A stretch of 64,000 nucleotides of DNA from Bradyrhizobium sp. 139 (GTDB lineage: Bacteria; Pseudomonadota; Alphaproteobacteria; Rhizobiales; Xanthobacteraceae). Below are positions 49,283 to 58,431 of this stretch, piece by piece. The stretch lies in NCBI RefSeq assembly GCF_023074175.1, contig NZ_JADPKS010000024.1, positions 62,001 through 126,000 on the forward strand. The letters run 5' to 3'. A model generated the notes under the pieces. It did no database searches. It saw only the letters and a list, made by a program, of their open reading frames with translations, and was not told where the DNA came from. The translations under genes and the position numbers were made by a program. Numbering within the stretch: position 1 is the stretch's first letter; every line of letters starts with the position of its first letter.

Positions 49283-49555
49283 TCAGCTCCCCGCCGTCTC
49301 GCCTTCCGTGCGCGGCTCGGCGGTATCGCTTTTCGTTTTCGCAGCGACGGCGACGATGCGGTCGGCCAGGCCTGCGGGCGCTCGGACCGGAGGCGCTGCA
49401 AGCGCACGACGCAAGGCGCGCGCCTCGTCCAGCAGGGCTTGCGCAGCGGACGAGCGCGCCAGCAGCTCTTCAGCGGGCAAACGCCGATCGTCGGGCCAGA
49501 GGGAGAGATCCTCGCCCAGTCGATCGATCAGTTCCTCAAACTCGGTGACGTCCAT
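49283..49555 (-). CDS. Small conserved-looking hypothetical, 90 residues
   Basis: The product starts with FEELIDRLGEDLSLWPDDRR and continues with AEELLARSSAAQALLDEARA, then a Pro/Ala linker. This LWP..RR..AE.LLA.S..A...L pattern occurs in short alphaproteobacterial proteins often found near ECF sigma-factor genes, a recollection I could not check. It has no membrane helix. Here it lies between fliS and flgD in the same direction. Function unknown. Confidence 0.65.
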   Translation of the reverse strand: MDVTEFEELIDRLGEDLSLWPDDRRLPAEELLARSSAAQALLDEARALRRALAAPPVRAPAGLADRIVAVAAKTKSDTAEPRTEGETAGS

Positions 49556-49725
49556 CGCCCGCCGGTCCCGCCTCGGTCAGGGCACGTCATAAAGCATTGC
49601 TGGCGCGGCGGAAACTGGATTTCGGCACGTTTGGGCGCCAAAACCGCCCGCAGCACTACGGAAAGCGTCCGCAACGACCGGCCGCAGAATCGCCGGCGCG
49701 CTCCGGAATCAGGCAGCCCACGCTT

Positions 49726-50157
49726 TCAGCCCCTGCGGGCCGAATCGGCCGGCACGGCCTTGCCGCTGCGCAACGTCGCGTCGACGTGCTCCCAAGCCTC
49801 CCGCAGCTCGGTCAGCCCGGCGACGATGCGCCCAAAGCTTTCGCGCGCATGTGGGCGGCCGAAAGCCTTGAGGCTCGCCAGGATCATCGCGTTGTAGGTC
49901 TGGAACAGCCGCTCGGCCACCGCGCCGCCGTTGGTGAAATCGAGATTGTGGCTGAGCCCGCGCAGGATTGCGGTCGCCTTCATCAGGTATACGTGCCCCT
50001 CCTCGAAGCGCCGCGCTTCCTGCGCCGCCTGCGACTTCTGGAGGAAGGTGATCGCACCGCCAAGCAGCATCGAGATCGCCTTGAGCGGCGGCACGCTGGT
50101 CGCGGCTCCCCGATAGGCCTGGTTGGCCATGTACGCCATCGGATTATGCATCATCAA
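49726..50157 (-). CDS. fliS: Flagellin export chaperone FliS
   Basis: A 143-residue helical protein with the FliS N-terminus (MAYMANQAYRGAATSV, an A..Y......T pattern), a central LLGGAITFLQKSQAAQEARR helix and the later FTNGGAVAERLFQTYNAMIL segment. FliS binds the flagellin C-terminus before export. It overlaps the end of fliD by 4 bp. Its context between fliD and other flagellar genes fits. Confidence 0.88.
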   Translation of the reverse strand: MMMHNPMAYMANQAYRGAATSVPPLKAISMLLGGAITFLQKSQAAQEARRFEEGHVYLMKATAILRGLSHNLDFTNGGAVAERLFQTYNAMILASLKAFGRPHARESFGRIVAGLTELREAWEHVDATLRSGKAVPADSARRG

Positions 50158-51839
50158 TCACTCGAGCTGGAATTGAGCAGGGCCTTGAGGTAAGTGAGCG
50201 TGCTGTTGGCGCTCTCGATCGCGGCCTGGTATTTCGCGTATTGCGTCTCAAGCCGCGACTGCAGCGTCGACGCCGCGCTGTTGATGTCGTCGACCTTCTG
50301 CTGGAGCTCGTCATCGCGCGTCGTCAGACTGGTGATCTGCGTTTGCAGCGCGCCGGACGACGACGCGTAGTTCTTTGCGATCTGATAGAGCTGCGTTGCA
50401 ATGCCCGAGGTCGACGTCACCGTGATCGACTGCGAGGTCGAGCCGCTATAGGTGAAGGCCATGCCGGCATAGATCGAACCAGAGGCACCGATGATGGTGG
50501 TGCCGCTGACGGTGAAGAGCGATGAATCGCCGTCGATCGAGGCCGAGCTGAGATTGCCGGAGGAATCGACCGTCAGATCCAGAGTGAAGGACTGCGGCGA
50601 GGTTCCGGTATTGACGACGCTGAGCTGGCTCGACGACGTCGTCGTCTGAGCCGACAACAGGGTGGTCACACCGCTCAGATTGGTGCTCAGGATATCCGAC
50701 AGCGTAGAGGTGTCGAGCTCGAGCTCATTGCTCTCATTGAAGGACAATCCAAGGTCAGCCATCGTCAGACCGCTCACGGTGCTGTTGAGTGCACCCTGAA
50801 GCTGATCCATGATGTCGCGCATGGTTCCGTCGCCGAACAGCACCGCACTCGAGGACGCCGTACCGTCCGTGCCGGTCGCCTGCTGGGCAATGACCTCGTC
50901 GCGAAAAGCGTTGTAGTTGGTGACGAACGTCTCCAGCGCCGATTCGATCTGGCTGGTGTCAGTCTCGATGCTGATGTTCAGCGTCGCTCCGTCCGGCGTC
51001 TCCTGCAGCAGGCTGAAGGTGACCCCACTCAAAACGTCCGCGATGTCGTTGGTGTTGCGGGTCATCGCGATGCCGTCGAGCGTGAATTCGGCAGCCTGCG
51101 CCTGTTGGAGCACGTCGGCGAAACTCCCCGAACTGTCGGTCACACCGAGCTCGTTCAGAATGTCGTCGCCGGACGTGCTCGAATAGGTGATATCGGCGGC
51201 GTCCTCCATACCCGTCAACACCATCTCGTACGAACCGCTGGAGACCTGCACGATCGACGCCTGGACGTTGGTTGTCGAGGTCTGGGCGTTGATGGTGTCG
51301 ACGACGTCCTGAAGCGACATCGTGCCGGTGACACTGATGTCGGCGGTGCTGCCGCCCTCAAGACCGATGGAAAACGTGCCGGAGTAGCCGAGCTCGTCGG
51401 TTTGGCTCGACTGCGACGCACCGACCACCTTCTGCGCGGTCGCGAGCTGGCTTATCGTCAGCGTGTGGTCGCCGATCGCAGCCCCGCTCTTGATGGTCAT
51501 GGAGAGCGCCGACGAGGCGCTCACGTCGCCGGTGGAACTGATGCTCGCCGTGCGCGTCGCAAATGCGCTGGTGGACAGCGAGTTGACCACCGCGGTCGAA
51601 AGTGACGCCAGCCCCGAATATAGCGTCTTCAGATCGCTCTGGAGCGTTTGATAGGCCGAGATCTTGGCCTCATTGTTCGTAATCGTGGTCGATATCGTCG
51701 TCGCCTGCGCGGTCTTCGCGTCGACGGCGGATTGGATCAGCGCCGACCAATCGATGCTGCTCGAATTGGTGGTCCCACTCGTCGTGACCGACGCGCCCGA
51801 GGAACTTGTGCTGCTGGTGCTCGAACTGACGCTGGTCAC
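50154..51839 (-). CDS. fliD: Flagellar filament cap protein FliD
   Basis: A 561-residue hook-associated protein 2. After a Ser/Thr-rich leader (~1-27), the FliD_N part has IDWSALIQSAVDAKTAQATT and KISAYQTLQSDLKTLYSGLA; FliD_C ends in LTTRDDELQQKVDDINSAAS and a final coiled coil. FliD caps the growing filament. The start is GTG 51839, without a perfect ribosome-binding site. It is separated from fliC by a strong hairpin. Confidence 0.92.
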   Translation of the reverse strand: MTSVSSSTSSTSSSGASVTTSGTTNSSSIDWSALIQSAVDAKTAQATTISTTITNNEAKISAYQTLQSDLKTLYSGLASLSTAVVNSLSTSAFATRTASISSTGDVSASSALSMTIKSGAAIGDHTLTISQLATAQKVVGASQSSQTDELGYSGTFSIGLEGGSTADISVTGTMSLQDVVDTINAQTSTTNVQASIVQVSSGSYEMVLTGMEDAADITYSSTSGDDILNELGVTDSSGSFADVLQQAQAAEFTLDGIAMTRNTNDIADVLSGVTFSLLQETPDGATLNISIETDTSQIESALETFVTNYNAFRDEVIAQQATGTDGTASSSAVLFGDGTMRDIMDQLQGALNSTVSGLTMADLGLSFNESNELELDTSTLSDILSTNLSGVTTLLSAQTTTSSSQLSVVNTGTSPQSFTLDLTVDSSGNLSSASIDGDSSLFTVSGTTIIGASGSIYAGMAFTYSGSTSQSITVTSTSGIATQLYQIAKNYASSSGALQTQITSLTTRDDELQQKVDDINSAASTLQSRLETQYAKYQAAIESANSTLTYLKALLNSSSSD

Positions 51840-51867
51840 TTTGCTTGGCCGCCCCTGGCAGAGAGGG

Positions 51868-51892
51868 CCGGGCCGGCATCATGCCGGCCCGG
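51868..51892 (-). terminator. Strong hairpin after the flagellin gene
   Basis: Arms of 11 GC-rich bases (CCGGGCCGGCA / TGCCGGCCCGG) around a 3-base loop, placed between the fliC stop (51904) and the fliD start (51839). It lacks a T-run. It could terminate or attenuate flagellin transcripts or protect their 3' ends, giving higher fliC than fliD expression. Confidence 0.7.
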
Positions 51893-51903
51893 TCAGTTGA
51901 TCA

Positions 51904-52728
51904 TCAGCCCAAGAGCTTGAGGAGGTACTGCGGCATCTGATTGGCGGCAGCCAGCGCCGACACGGCAGCCTGGGTCTTCACCTCGGCCGAAGACAGCTTG
52001 GACTGCTCGGCCGCGATATCGACGTCCTTGATCGCGGAGTTTGCCGACTGGAGATTCTGCGTCTGGGTCGAGATCGAATCCGACGAGAAGTTGAATCGCG
52101 ATTCCTGAGCACCGATCGAGGCGCGTGCGGCCGAGACCGTGTCGATCGCGGTATCGAGGGCGTCGAGCGCCGAAGTCGCGCCGGACTGGGTGCTGACGTC
52201 TAGCGAGGTGACGGCGAGCGACGACGCCGTCAGGCTGGTCAGCGTGATGGTGATCGTGTCGGAGCCGTCCGAGCCGACCAGCACGGACACGCCGGACGAG
52301 AATACGCTGGTGCCATCGAGCAGGCTCTGGCTGGAATAACGAGTGCCGGTCGCGATCGAGTCGATTTCGTCGTTGAGCTGCGAGAATTCCGATTGGATAT
52401 AGGCGCGGCTGGAGTCGGTCGTGGTGCCCGAGGCCGATTCGGAGGCCAGCGACTTCATGCGCGCGAGAATGTCGGAGATGTTCGAGGCGCCGCCGTCGGC
52501 TGTCTGCAGGATCGCGTTGGCCTGCGAGGCGTTGGTCGCGGCCTGCTGCAGCGTGGTGACGTCCGAGGAGATGCGCGTGGAGATCGCAAGGCCCGCGGCG
52601 TCGTCGGATGCCGAGGTGATGCGCGAACCGCTCGACAGCTTCGAGAGCGAGCTGCTCTCCTGAGCGGAGTTGATGTTGAGATAGCGGACCGCGGCGTTGG
52701 CGGCGGTATTGGTACTGATTGCGGGCAT
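51904..52728 (-). CDS. fliC: Flagellin
   Basis: A 274-residue flagellin. The D0/D1 N-terminus (AVRYLNINSAQESSSLSKLS, then ITSASDDAAGLAISTRI) and C-terminus (SANSAIKDVDIAAEQSKLSS, then QAAVSALAAANQMPQYLLKL) are well conserved; the variable middle is short (~130-180). The protein is small compared with most flagellins (350-500). ATG 52728 is preceded by AGGAGC. It is the filament subunit of this cluster; a second flagellar system may exist elsewhere in the genome. Confidence 0.95.
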   Translation of the reverse strand: MPAISTNTAANAAVRYLNINSAQESSSLSKLSSGSRITSASDDAAGLAISTRISSDVTTLQQAATNASQANAILQTADGGASNISDILARMKSLASESASGTTTDSSRAYIQSEFSQLNDEIDSIATGTRYSSQSLLDGTSVFSSGVSVLVGSDGSDTITITLTSLTASSLAVTSLDVSTQSGATSALDALDTAIDTVSAARASIGAQESRFNFSSDSISTQTQNLQSANSAIKDVDIAAEQSKLSSAEVKTQAAVSALAAANQMPQYLLKLLG

Positions 52729-52869
52729 GTGAAGCTCCTGTGCTGATGGGCATGGCGTGCCGCATCGTTGAAGACGATTGACGACGCAGACCGCAGCCCC
52801 GTCCGTTCGCTCAAACGACGGAGCGCAAGCAGATCAGGCGCGAAACTTTTCGCGAGCCGAATTTTATGG

Positions 52870-53568
52870 TTAGCAATCGGTAAACGCGGTGCGGATGTCG
52901 CGCTCGTGCTTGCGCAGCAGCTGGCGAAGCTGCTGACGGCCGCGCTTGAGCAGCGACTCCACGGCAGCCACCGTGGTGTCCATCACCTGGGCGATCTCGC
53001 CGTTGCTCATATTCTCGTGGTAGGACAGGATCACGGCGATGCGCTGCTGCTCGGGCAGGCGCTGCATCGCGAGCTCCAGCATGCCGTTCAGCTCGTTGCG
53101 CTGGATGATCTCGACGGCACCGGGCTGACTGTCGGCGACTTCCGGCACGGTCTCGACATTCTCGTTGCGCGGCTTGCGGCGCAGATCGATGCAGCGGTTG
53201 GAGATGACGCGGTAGAGCCAGGTCGAGAATTTGGCGCGGCCGTGCTGCCAGCGACCGCGATGGCTCCATATCTTGAGCATGGTGTCCTGCACCACGTCTT
53301 CGGCGTCCGCCGCGTTGCCGACAATGCGCAGCGCGATCGCATAGGCGCGGTCGATGTGACGCTCGACCAGCAGGCGGAACGCGGCTTCGTCGCCGGTGGC
53401 GAGCTTGTCCAGAAGCTCGCTGTCCTCGTCGTAGACGACATCGGTGGTGACAGGAGCGCTGTCCGGCGCGAGCGGCACCGACGGCATCACCGGTACGATC
53501 GCATCGACCGGCGCCGTCGTCGTGATCCCGGTCCCGGCGGGAGCCCAGACATCAGCAGCGTAACTCAT
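52870..53568 (-). CDS. ECF-type RNA polymerase sigma factor
   Basis: A 232-residue sigma-70 family protein. After a Pro/Ala/Val-rich N-terminal extension (~1-50), region 2 reads RHIDRAYAIALRIVGNAADA then EDVVQDTMLKIW and FSTWLYRVISNRCIDLRRK; region 4 has LPEQQRIAVILSYHENMSNG and VESLLKRGRQQLR. ATG 53568 has GGAGG seven bases upstream. It lies first in the - strand flagellar run, so it may direct flagellar genes; no adjacent membrane anti-sigma is present. Inference from context only. Confidence 0.88.
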   Translation of the reverse strand: MSYAADVWAPAGTGITTTAPVDAIVPVMPSVPLAPDSAPVTTDVVYDEDSELLDKLATGDEAAFRLLVERHIDRAYAIALRIVGNAADAEDVVQDTMLKIWSHRGRWQHGRAKFSTWLYRVISNRCIDLRRKPRNENVETVPEVADSQPGAVEIIQRNELNGMLELAMQRLPEQQRIAVILSYHENMSNGEIAQVMDTTVAAVESLLKRGRQQLRQLLRKHERDIRTAFTDC

Positions 53569-54082
53569 CCCGCAACCTCCAACCCGCAATGCCGGCAGCG
53601 CACGTGCCACACGGCTTCCAGGCGTTGAACGCGGCACCAAAACGATCCAGGCGGAGATTTTTTGTTATTTTTCAAGACGTTATCCGGACTCTTTTGCCGA
53701 GTATCGGGCAATAATTGCCGACTGCGCGCGCCTCTCGCCCATCACACCTTGCAATCATCACATCGTCTCGCACCATGGCGGATCATTCATCCTGAACAGA
53801 TGCACTCGGAAGAAAATGCTGACATTACGCGGCACTAGGTGATCGAACGCGACACGCGCCTGGCGCGTGAAGAAGCGATTGTTTCGGAGTGTGAACGAAC
53901 GCGAGACGATTTCTGCACTCGGCAATTTTTTCCGAATCACCTTTTTCGAACCTAGCGATTTTTTTGAATCTGTCAGTCGCGACGAATGCGATTTCGAATC
54001 GTGCGCGCAGTTTTTTCGCTGTTGTGGCGCCTGACTCCCCGCATGCGCACGTTAATCCTCCCGGTGGACGGGGAATTGTCGC
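53569..54082. other. 514-bp divergent intergenic region
   Basis: No gene was found. The region is AT-richer than its neighbours, with several T-runs (TTTTTTGTTATTTTTC near 53658; TTTTTTGAATC near 53958). A 17-base palindrome CACGCGCC-T-GGCGCGTG lies at 53853-53869, a possible operator. Promoters for the sigma-factor gene (-) and the HAD-type gene (+) should lie here, but no specific -35/-10 is defended. Confidence 0.5.
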
Positions 54083-56497
54083 ATGAAGATCGCAATGGCC
54101 GGGCTCGAGCCCCGCGCGCAAATTGTTTCTGCTTGGTCGTTCGATGTTTTCGATACATTTCTGCTTCGCGCCTGCACGACGGCAGATGGTGTATTTGAAA
54201 GGACTTACGAGCTTTCGGGTATTTCAAGAACTTGTCCGAATGTTTCCGTGAGTTTCGTTCAGCATCGAATTCAGGCCGAAGCACGTGCACGCAGAACCGC
54301 GAACGAGAAGCGCGGCGCGAGCGAAGTCCACATCGCAGAGATCTATTCCTATTTTCCGTTCAGGCTGTTCGGCCTCACACGCCCTGATCTGAACGGTCTG
54401 GTCGAATCGGAGTTCGCAGCCGAGATCGAGCTTTGTCGCGCCAATCCAGACATGCTTCGGCAATATCTGGACACGAAGCGCGCCGGTCACCGCGTCGGAT
54501 TCATCTCCGACACTTATTGGGATTCCGACCGGCTGGCACGGCTGCTGCGAGCCTGCCGTCCCGGGCTGACATGGGATTTCCTCTACGCGTCCTGCGACCA
54601 CGGCAGCAGCAAGAGCGAGACGATGTTTGCCAGATATCTGTCTGAGCAGGGCATCGACGCGGCGACCTCCTTTCACGTCGGCGACAACGAGAAGGCCGAC
54701 ATCAGGGGCGCAAAGCGCCACGGCATCCAACCCCGCTATTATCCGCAGGCGACCGCGCAACTGGCCTCCAGGTTTCAGCGCGAAACGGCGCTGTTCGAAC
54801 TGTTGTGTGCCGGCGCGCCGTCGCGGCTTGATCATGGTGCGCGAACGCTACGGCGCATGGTCGTCTCCCGCAGCGCCGAGAAATCTCCAGCCTTCCATCT
54901 GGGGCTGACCGTCCTCGGCCCGGTCATGGCCGCATTCGATGGCTTCATCGCCAGGCGTTGCGAAGAGGTGTCCGGTCCCGACCGAAAGGTCGCGCTCGGC
55001 TTCCTGGGCCGCGATGGCTTTCTGCCGCACCGGATCTGGAAGAATCTGCACGGCATGACGTCGGCCTATATCGAGGTCAATCGCCGCGTAAGCCTGATCG
55101 CCTCAGCGGATACGATGCGGCCGTTGCTCGATCTCCTCAGCAAGATCTTCAAGATCGACGCGCCGACCTTCCGCGACATCGTGAAAATCATGCCGCCGAA
55201 GGTCGCAGCCTTCTTCGCGAGCTTCCCTAACGGGATCGCCCCCGGCGAGGATCTTGCCAAAGCACTTCCCGAACTGATGGACGCCGGCGAGATCGTCGAG
55301 CTGGCGGCGTCCTTGCGCGCGCGGCTGCTCGCCTATCTACGGCACATGATTCCCGGCTTTGACAACTGCACCGACCTCGTGCTCGCCGATCTCGGCTATT
55401 CCGGCAGCGCACAGAAGGCGCTGCGCCGCATCTTCGACATGGAAGGCCTCAATATCCGCCTCCACGGTGCTTATTTACTCTCTCTCGACGACGCCTTCGA
55501 CGACATCGCCGAAGAGGACAGCGCGGAAGGATTCATCTCCGACCTCGTGGTCACGCCCCATGTCAAGCGCATGCTGATCCGCAACATTGCGCTGCTGGAA
55601 CAAATCTGCTGCTCGGCCGACGGCTCGGTGCGCGATTATGACGGCGACCAGGTGCTGCGTGAGGTCAATCCGCGCCCAGCGAGCCAGATCGCGCTCGCCG
55701 CGGAGATCCAGGCTGGCGCCCTCGCCTTTGCAGCGAGCGCGGAGGATGTCGCGCTCGACTTTTGTCTAGACCCCTATGCCGCGCCCGACGTCGCCGCGCG
55801 CTGGTGCATGGCGACGCTGGTGCGGCTGTTGCTTCTGCCTGATGACGGCGAACTGGCACTGCTCGGCGAATTGAAGCACGACGTCAATCTCGGCACGCAT
55901 GCGCTGGCGCCGATGATCGACGCCGACTTCGTCCGCAATCAGATCACCGCCCGCGGCCTTTCCGCAGCCTGCACGTCGGCCGCGCCGCCGATGTGGCTCG
56001 CAGGCAGCTTTGCGCGCCTGTCGCCATCCCACGCCTATCTCTACACGCTGTTCGGCGCCAACCGCTTGCCGGCCGACGTCTTCGAGGAACGCCCCTGTGG
56101 CCCGATACAGGTCGGGCTGTTCCACGCCAATGGCGAAGCGACACTGGAGAGGGTGACCGTCCACCGCACCGGGCTCGGCGAGTTGCGCGTGCGCATTCCG
56201 GTCTCGCGCGCGATGAGCATCGCCATGATCGCACTGCCGCTGCCGAAGTTTGCCGCTGAAGGCCTGCTGCATGGTGTAACCATCCAGACTGCCGACGACG
56301 TCCGCGACGCCGCCGAGAGCCAGGAGGTGCTCGGGATCGCGGCTGAAAGTCTGGTTTGTGCCGGGATTCAGAGGAACGGCGACCACTATCGCGCCGAGAC
56401 CGAGGACGGTTGTCTGCTGATCCCGGTCGCGCCAATGACGCAGAACATTGCGATCTATTCCGTGGCAATCGCACCACTCGGTTCCAATCCCAAATAG
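54083..56497 (+). CDS. Two-domain HAD-superfamily protein (COG5610-like), 804 residues
   Basis: Residues ~15-235 form a HAD domain: WSFDVFDTFLLR (Asp21), GFISDTYWDSDRL (~135), then SKSETMFARYL and HVGDNEKADIRGAKRHGI (motif IV). Residues ~270-520 contain ALGFLGRDGFLPHRIW and DLVLADLGYSGSAQKALRRI, segments seen in large HAD proteins of polysaccharide and surface-glycan clusters. The C-terminal ~200 residues are beta-rich and not recognised. It is followed 48 bp later by a glycosyltransferase-like gene. The likely role is in surface or flagellin glycan modification, which is inference from neighbours. Confidence 0.75.
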   Translation: MKIAMAGLEPRAQIVSAWSFDVFDTFLLRACTTADGVFERTYELSGISRTCPNVSVSFVQHRIQAEARARRTANEKRGASEVHIAEIYSYFPFRLFGLTRPDLNGLVESEFAAEIELCRANPDMLRQYLDTKRAGHRVGFISDTYWDSDRLARLLRACRPGLTWDFLYASCDHGSSKSETMFARYLSEQGIDAATSFHVGDNEKADIRGAKRHGIQPRYYPQATAQLASRFQRETALFELLCAGAPSRLDHGARTLRRMVVSRSAEKSPAFHLGLTVLGPVMAAFDGFIARRCEEVSGPDRKVALGFLGRDGFLPHRIWKNLHGMTSAYIEVNRRVSLIASADTMRPLLDLLSKIFKIDAPTFRDIVKIMPPKVAAFFASFPNGIAPGEDLAKALPELMDAGEIVELAASLRARLLAYLRHMIPGFDNCTDLVLADLGYSGSAQKALRRIFDMEGLNIRLHGAYLLSLDDAFDDIAEEDSAEGFISDLVVTPHVKRMLIRNIALLEQICCSADGSVRDYDGDQVLREVNPRPASQIALAAEIQAGALAFAASAEDVALDFCLDPYAAPDVAARWCMATLVRLLLLPDDGELALLGELKHDVNLGTHALAPMIDADFVRNQITARGLSAACTSAAPPMWLAGSFARLSPSHAYLYTLFGANRLPADVFEERPCGPIQVGLFHANGEATLERVTVHRTGLGELRVRIPVSRAMSIAMIALPLPKFAAEGLLHGVTIQTADDVRDAAESQEVLGIAAESLVCAGIQRNGDHYRAETEDGCLLIPVAPMTQNIAIYSVAIAPLGSNPK

Positions 56498-56545
56498 TTC
56501 GCCTGATCGCACCACTCGAGTCGTTGAAGTCCTAGGGCTGGTGAC

Positions 56546-57880
56546 GTGAGGGGCACGGAATTGACAGACGGGACACACGAAAAGCTTGATCGGCTGCTGC
56601 AATCCGGCGGTATCCGGCTCGGCCGGTCCCAGCGCGATCGCTTGGACTGGCTGGTCGGCGAGTACGGCGCGCCGACGCTCGACGATCTGCCGGACAGCCG
56701 GCGAAACGGCGTCATCATCCTCAAGGAGCCGCTGAGTGGCGCGGCGGCCGAGCTGTTTTACCGCTCGCTCACGCCCGGCTCCGCCGTCGTCATTCCCAGA
56801 AGCGAGAATCCCGGCTTCGACTTCCTCAAATCGAAGCTGACCGAATTCGGCACCGTCAGCCCCTGCGGCGCGGACGGCCCGCACGAGATGTGGTGGGGCG
56901 GCATCGGCTGGTCGAAATTCCTCACCGCGGCGGATGCCTCCACCCTCCGACCGCGGATTGTGTCCTGCTATCCGCGCGGCGGCGACGCAACCGCCGCCTT
57001 CGCGCTCCGGCACTCGCTCGAGCGATTTGATCTCGCCTGCCATATCGAACCGATCGAGACGGAGTTCAGCGACCGCCTCCTCTGCTTCGAAAAGGCCGAG
57101 TTCATGATGCGGATGTGGAACAAATATCGCGAACCGCTGCTGTTCGTCGAAGCCGGCGCCGCGCTACGGGAGCAGCCTTTGCTACCGTCCTTCCTCGGCT
57201 GCGACGTCGCGCTCCACAAGTGGAATCGCTGGGAGATGTCGGCACGCACGCTCTATCTCGGCCGCACCGAGCGCGCCGAAATGCTGTTGCGCGCGTGGCA
57301 GCAGCTCGCCGCGTCGTATCCTGCGATCTGGGAAGGTTATCTGCTCGACCAGGTCTGGAGCCTGACCTCCTCGCAGGTGCCGCTCGACACGGTGTGGCTG
57401 CCGCGGTCCTATCACGCGCTGAAGGGCGATCTCGGCGCGATGCGCGCCACAATCCTGCATGACCAACAGACGACGACGATGGAGCTCGGGCCCGATCCGG
57501 CCTTTGCAAACATCGTGCGCTCCGCCCGCCGCGCCGGCCGCACCGGCGCCCGCGATGCCTTCATGGTCATGACCGCGAAGCCCGAGACCGCCAACGGCAT
57601 CGCCGTGGTCCTGCGCGACGTTTCGGCCAGCGACGCGGGCGCGGTCGCCGCAACGGTGGAAGCCGTGACCGGCGCCTACGCCGCCGATTGCGGCGGATAC
57701 GGCCGGCTCGAGCTGTCGCTCTGCGCCTGGCAGGAGGATGTCGGCATCGCGCGCGATGCCGCAGCACTGGCGCGCCACCGCATCCTGGAGATCGCGCCGG
57801 GGCAGCGCATCGCCAACGACTTCTTCGCTCACCACGCGGCCGACGATGCGGCCCTGACCGCCCGCCACCTCTTCCCCTGA
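56546..57880 (+). CDS. Glycosyltransferase (GT-A-like) protein with degenerate metal motif, 444 residues
   Basis: The central part (~130-290) reads like nucleotide-sugar transferases: RIVSCYPRGG, FEKAEFMMRMWNKYREPLLF, a short W-rich strand, LLRAWQQLAASYPAIWEGYL and LDQVWSL. Where such enzymes have a D-x-D after the hydrophobic strand, this protein has Glu202-Ala-Gly (LFVEAGAALREQP), so metal binding may be altered. The C-terminal ~130 residues are a separate unrecognised domain. The start is GTG 56546; no strong ribosome-binding site was seen. Confidence 0.5.
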   Translation: MRGTELTDGTHEKLDRLLQSGGIRLGRSQRDRLDWLVGEYGAPTLDDLPDSRRNGVIILKEPLSGAAAELFYRSLTPGSAVVIPRSENPGFDFLKSKLTEFGTVSPCGADGPHEMWWGGIGWSKFLTAADASTLRPRIVSCYPRGGDATAAFALRHSLERFDLACHIEPIETEFSDRLLCFEKAEFMMRMWNKYREPLLFVEAGAALREQPLLPSFLGCDVALHKWNRWEMSARTLYLGRTERAEMLLRAWQQLAASYPAIWEGYLLDQVWSLTSSQVPLDTVWLPRSYHALKGDLGAMRATILHDQQTTTMELGPDPAFANIVRSARRAGRTGARDAFMVMTAKPETANGIAVVLRDVSASDAGAVAATVEAVTGAYAADCGGYGRLELSLCAWQEDVGIARDAAALARHRILEIAPGQRIANDFFAHHAADDAALTARHLFP

Positions 57881-57893
57881 CGGACATTACGCG

Positions 57894-58430
57894 ATGCTCA
57901 AGACCATCATCCTGCTCACCGATACCGTCCCACAGCAGCAACCGCTGGCCAATCTGCTCCGCGAGCACAATCGCGAGCTCGCCTTCTGTTCGGCACTGCG
58001 CGCAAACGACCTCGGCGCAATCGATCCGGACGTGCTGAGCGAAGCGCGCCTGGTGTCCTTTGCCAACGAGGTCGCCATCTCCGAAAAATTCCTGCTCCAG
58101 CTCGGCTATGGCGCCTACAAGTTCTACGCGGCGCCGGTGCAATATCCAGGCTTGCCGCCCGCGCCCGACGAGAGCGATGACGATCCGCGGTGCTACTCCG
58201 TGATCGCGCAGTCGATGACGATCTGGCCGGATTTCAAGAAAGTGGTCGGCCTCGAAACCGTGACAGTCCCGGACAGCACCGTTCCTGCCGAACGCGAGCG
58301 GCTGGTGTTCTCCCGCCTCGCCCATCTGTTCTGGCGAATGTCGGGCATGATCGCCGGCGAGGCGGCGGATCTCCCCGGCATCATCGAATCCAGCGAGAGC
58401 CAGCGTCCGACGCTCGCAATGATGAACTGA
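57894..58430 (+). CDS. Formyltransferase-like protein with non-canonical active site, 178 residues
   Basis: The layout (TIILLTDTVPQQQPLANLLR; ARLVSFANEVAISEKFLLQL; GYGAYKFYAAPVQYPGLPPA) resembles the formyltransferase fold, where the motif is N-x-H-P-G-x-x-P-x-Y-x-G. Here the equivalent YKFYAAPVQYPG keeps the P..YPG end but has Lys and Tyr in place of the catalytic Asn and His. Canonical one-carbon transfer is doubtful. It follows the GT-like gene by 13 bp and precedes the convergent CoA-transferase gene by 1 bp. Confidence 0.5.
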   Translation: MLKTIILLTDTVPQQQPLANLLREHNRELAFCSALRANDLGAIDPDVLSEARLVSFANEVAISEKFLLQLGYGAYKFYAAPVQYPGLPPAPDESDDDPRCYSVIAQSMTIWPDFKKVVGLETVTVPDSTVPAERERLVFSRLAHLFWRMSGMIAGEAADLPGIIESSESQRPTLAMMN

Positions 58431-58431
58431 G

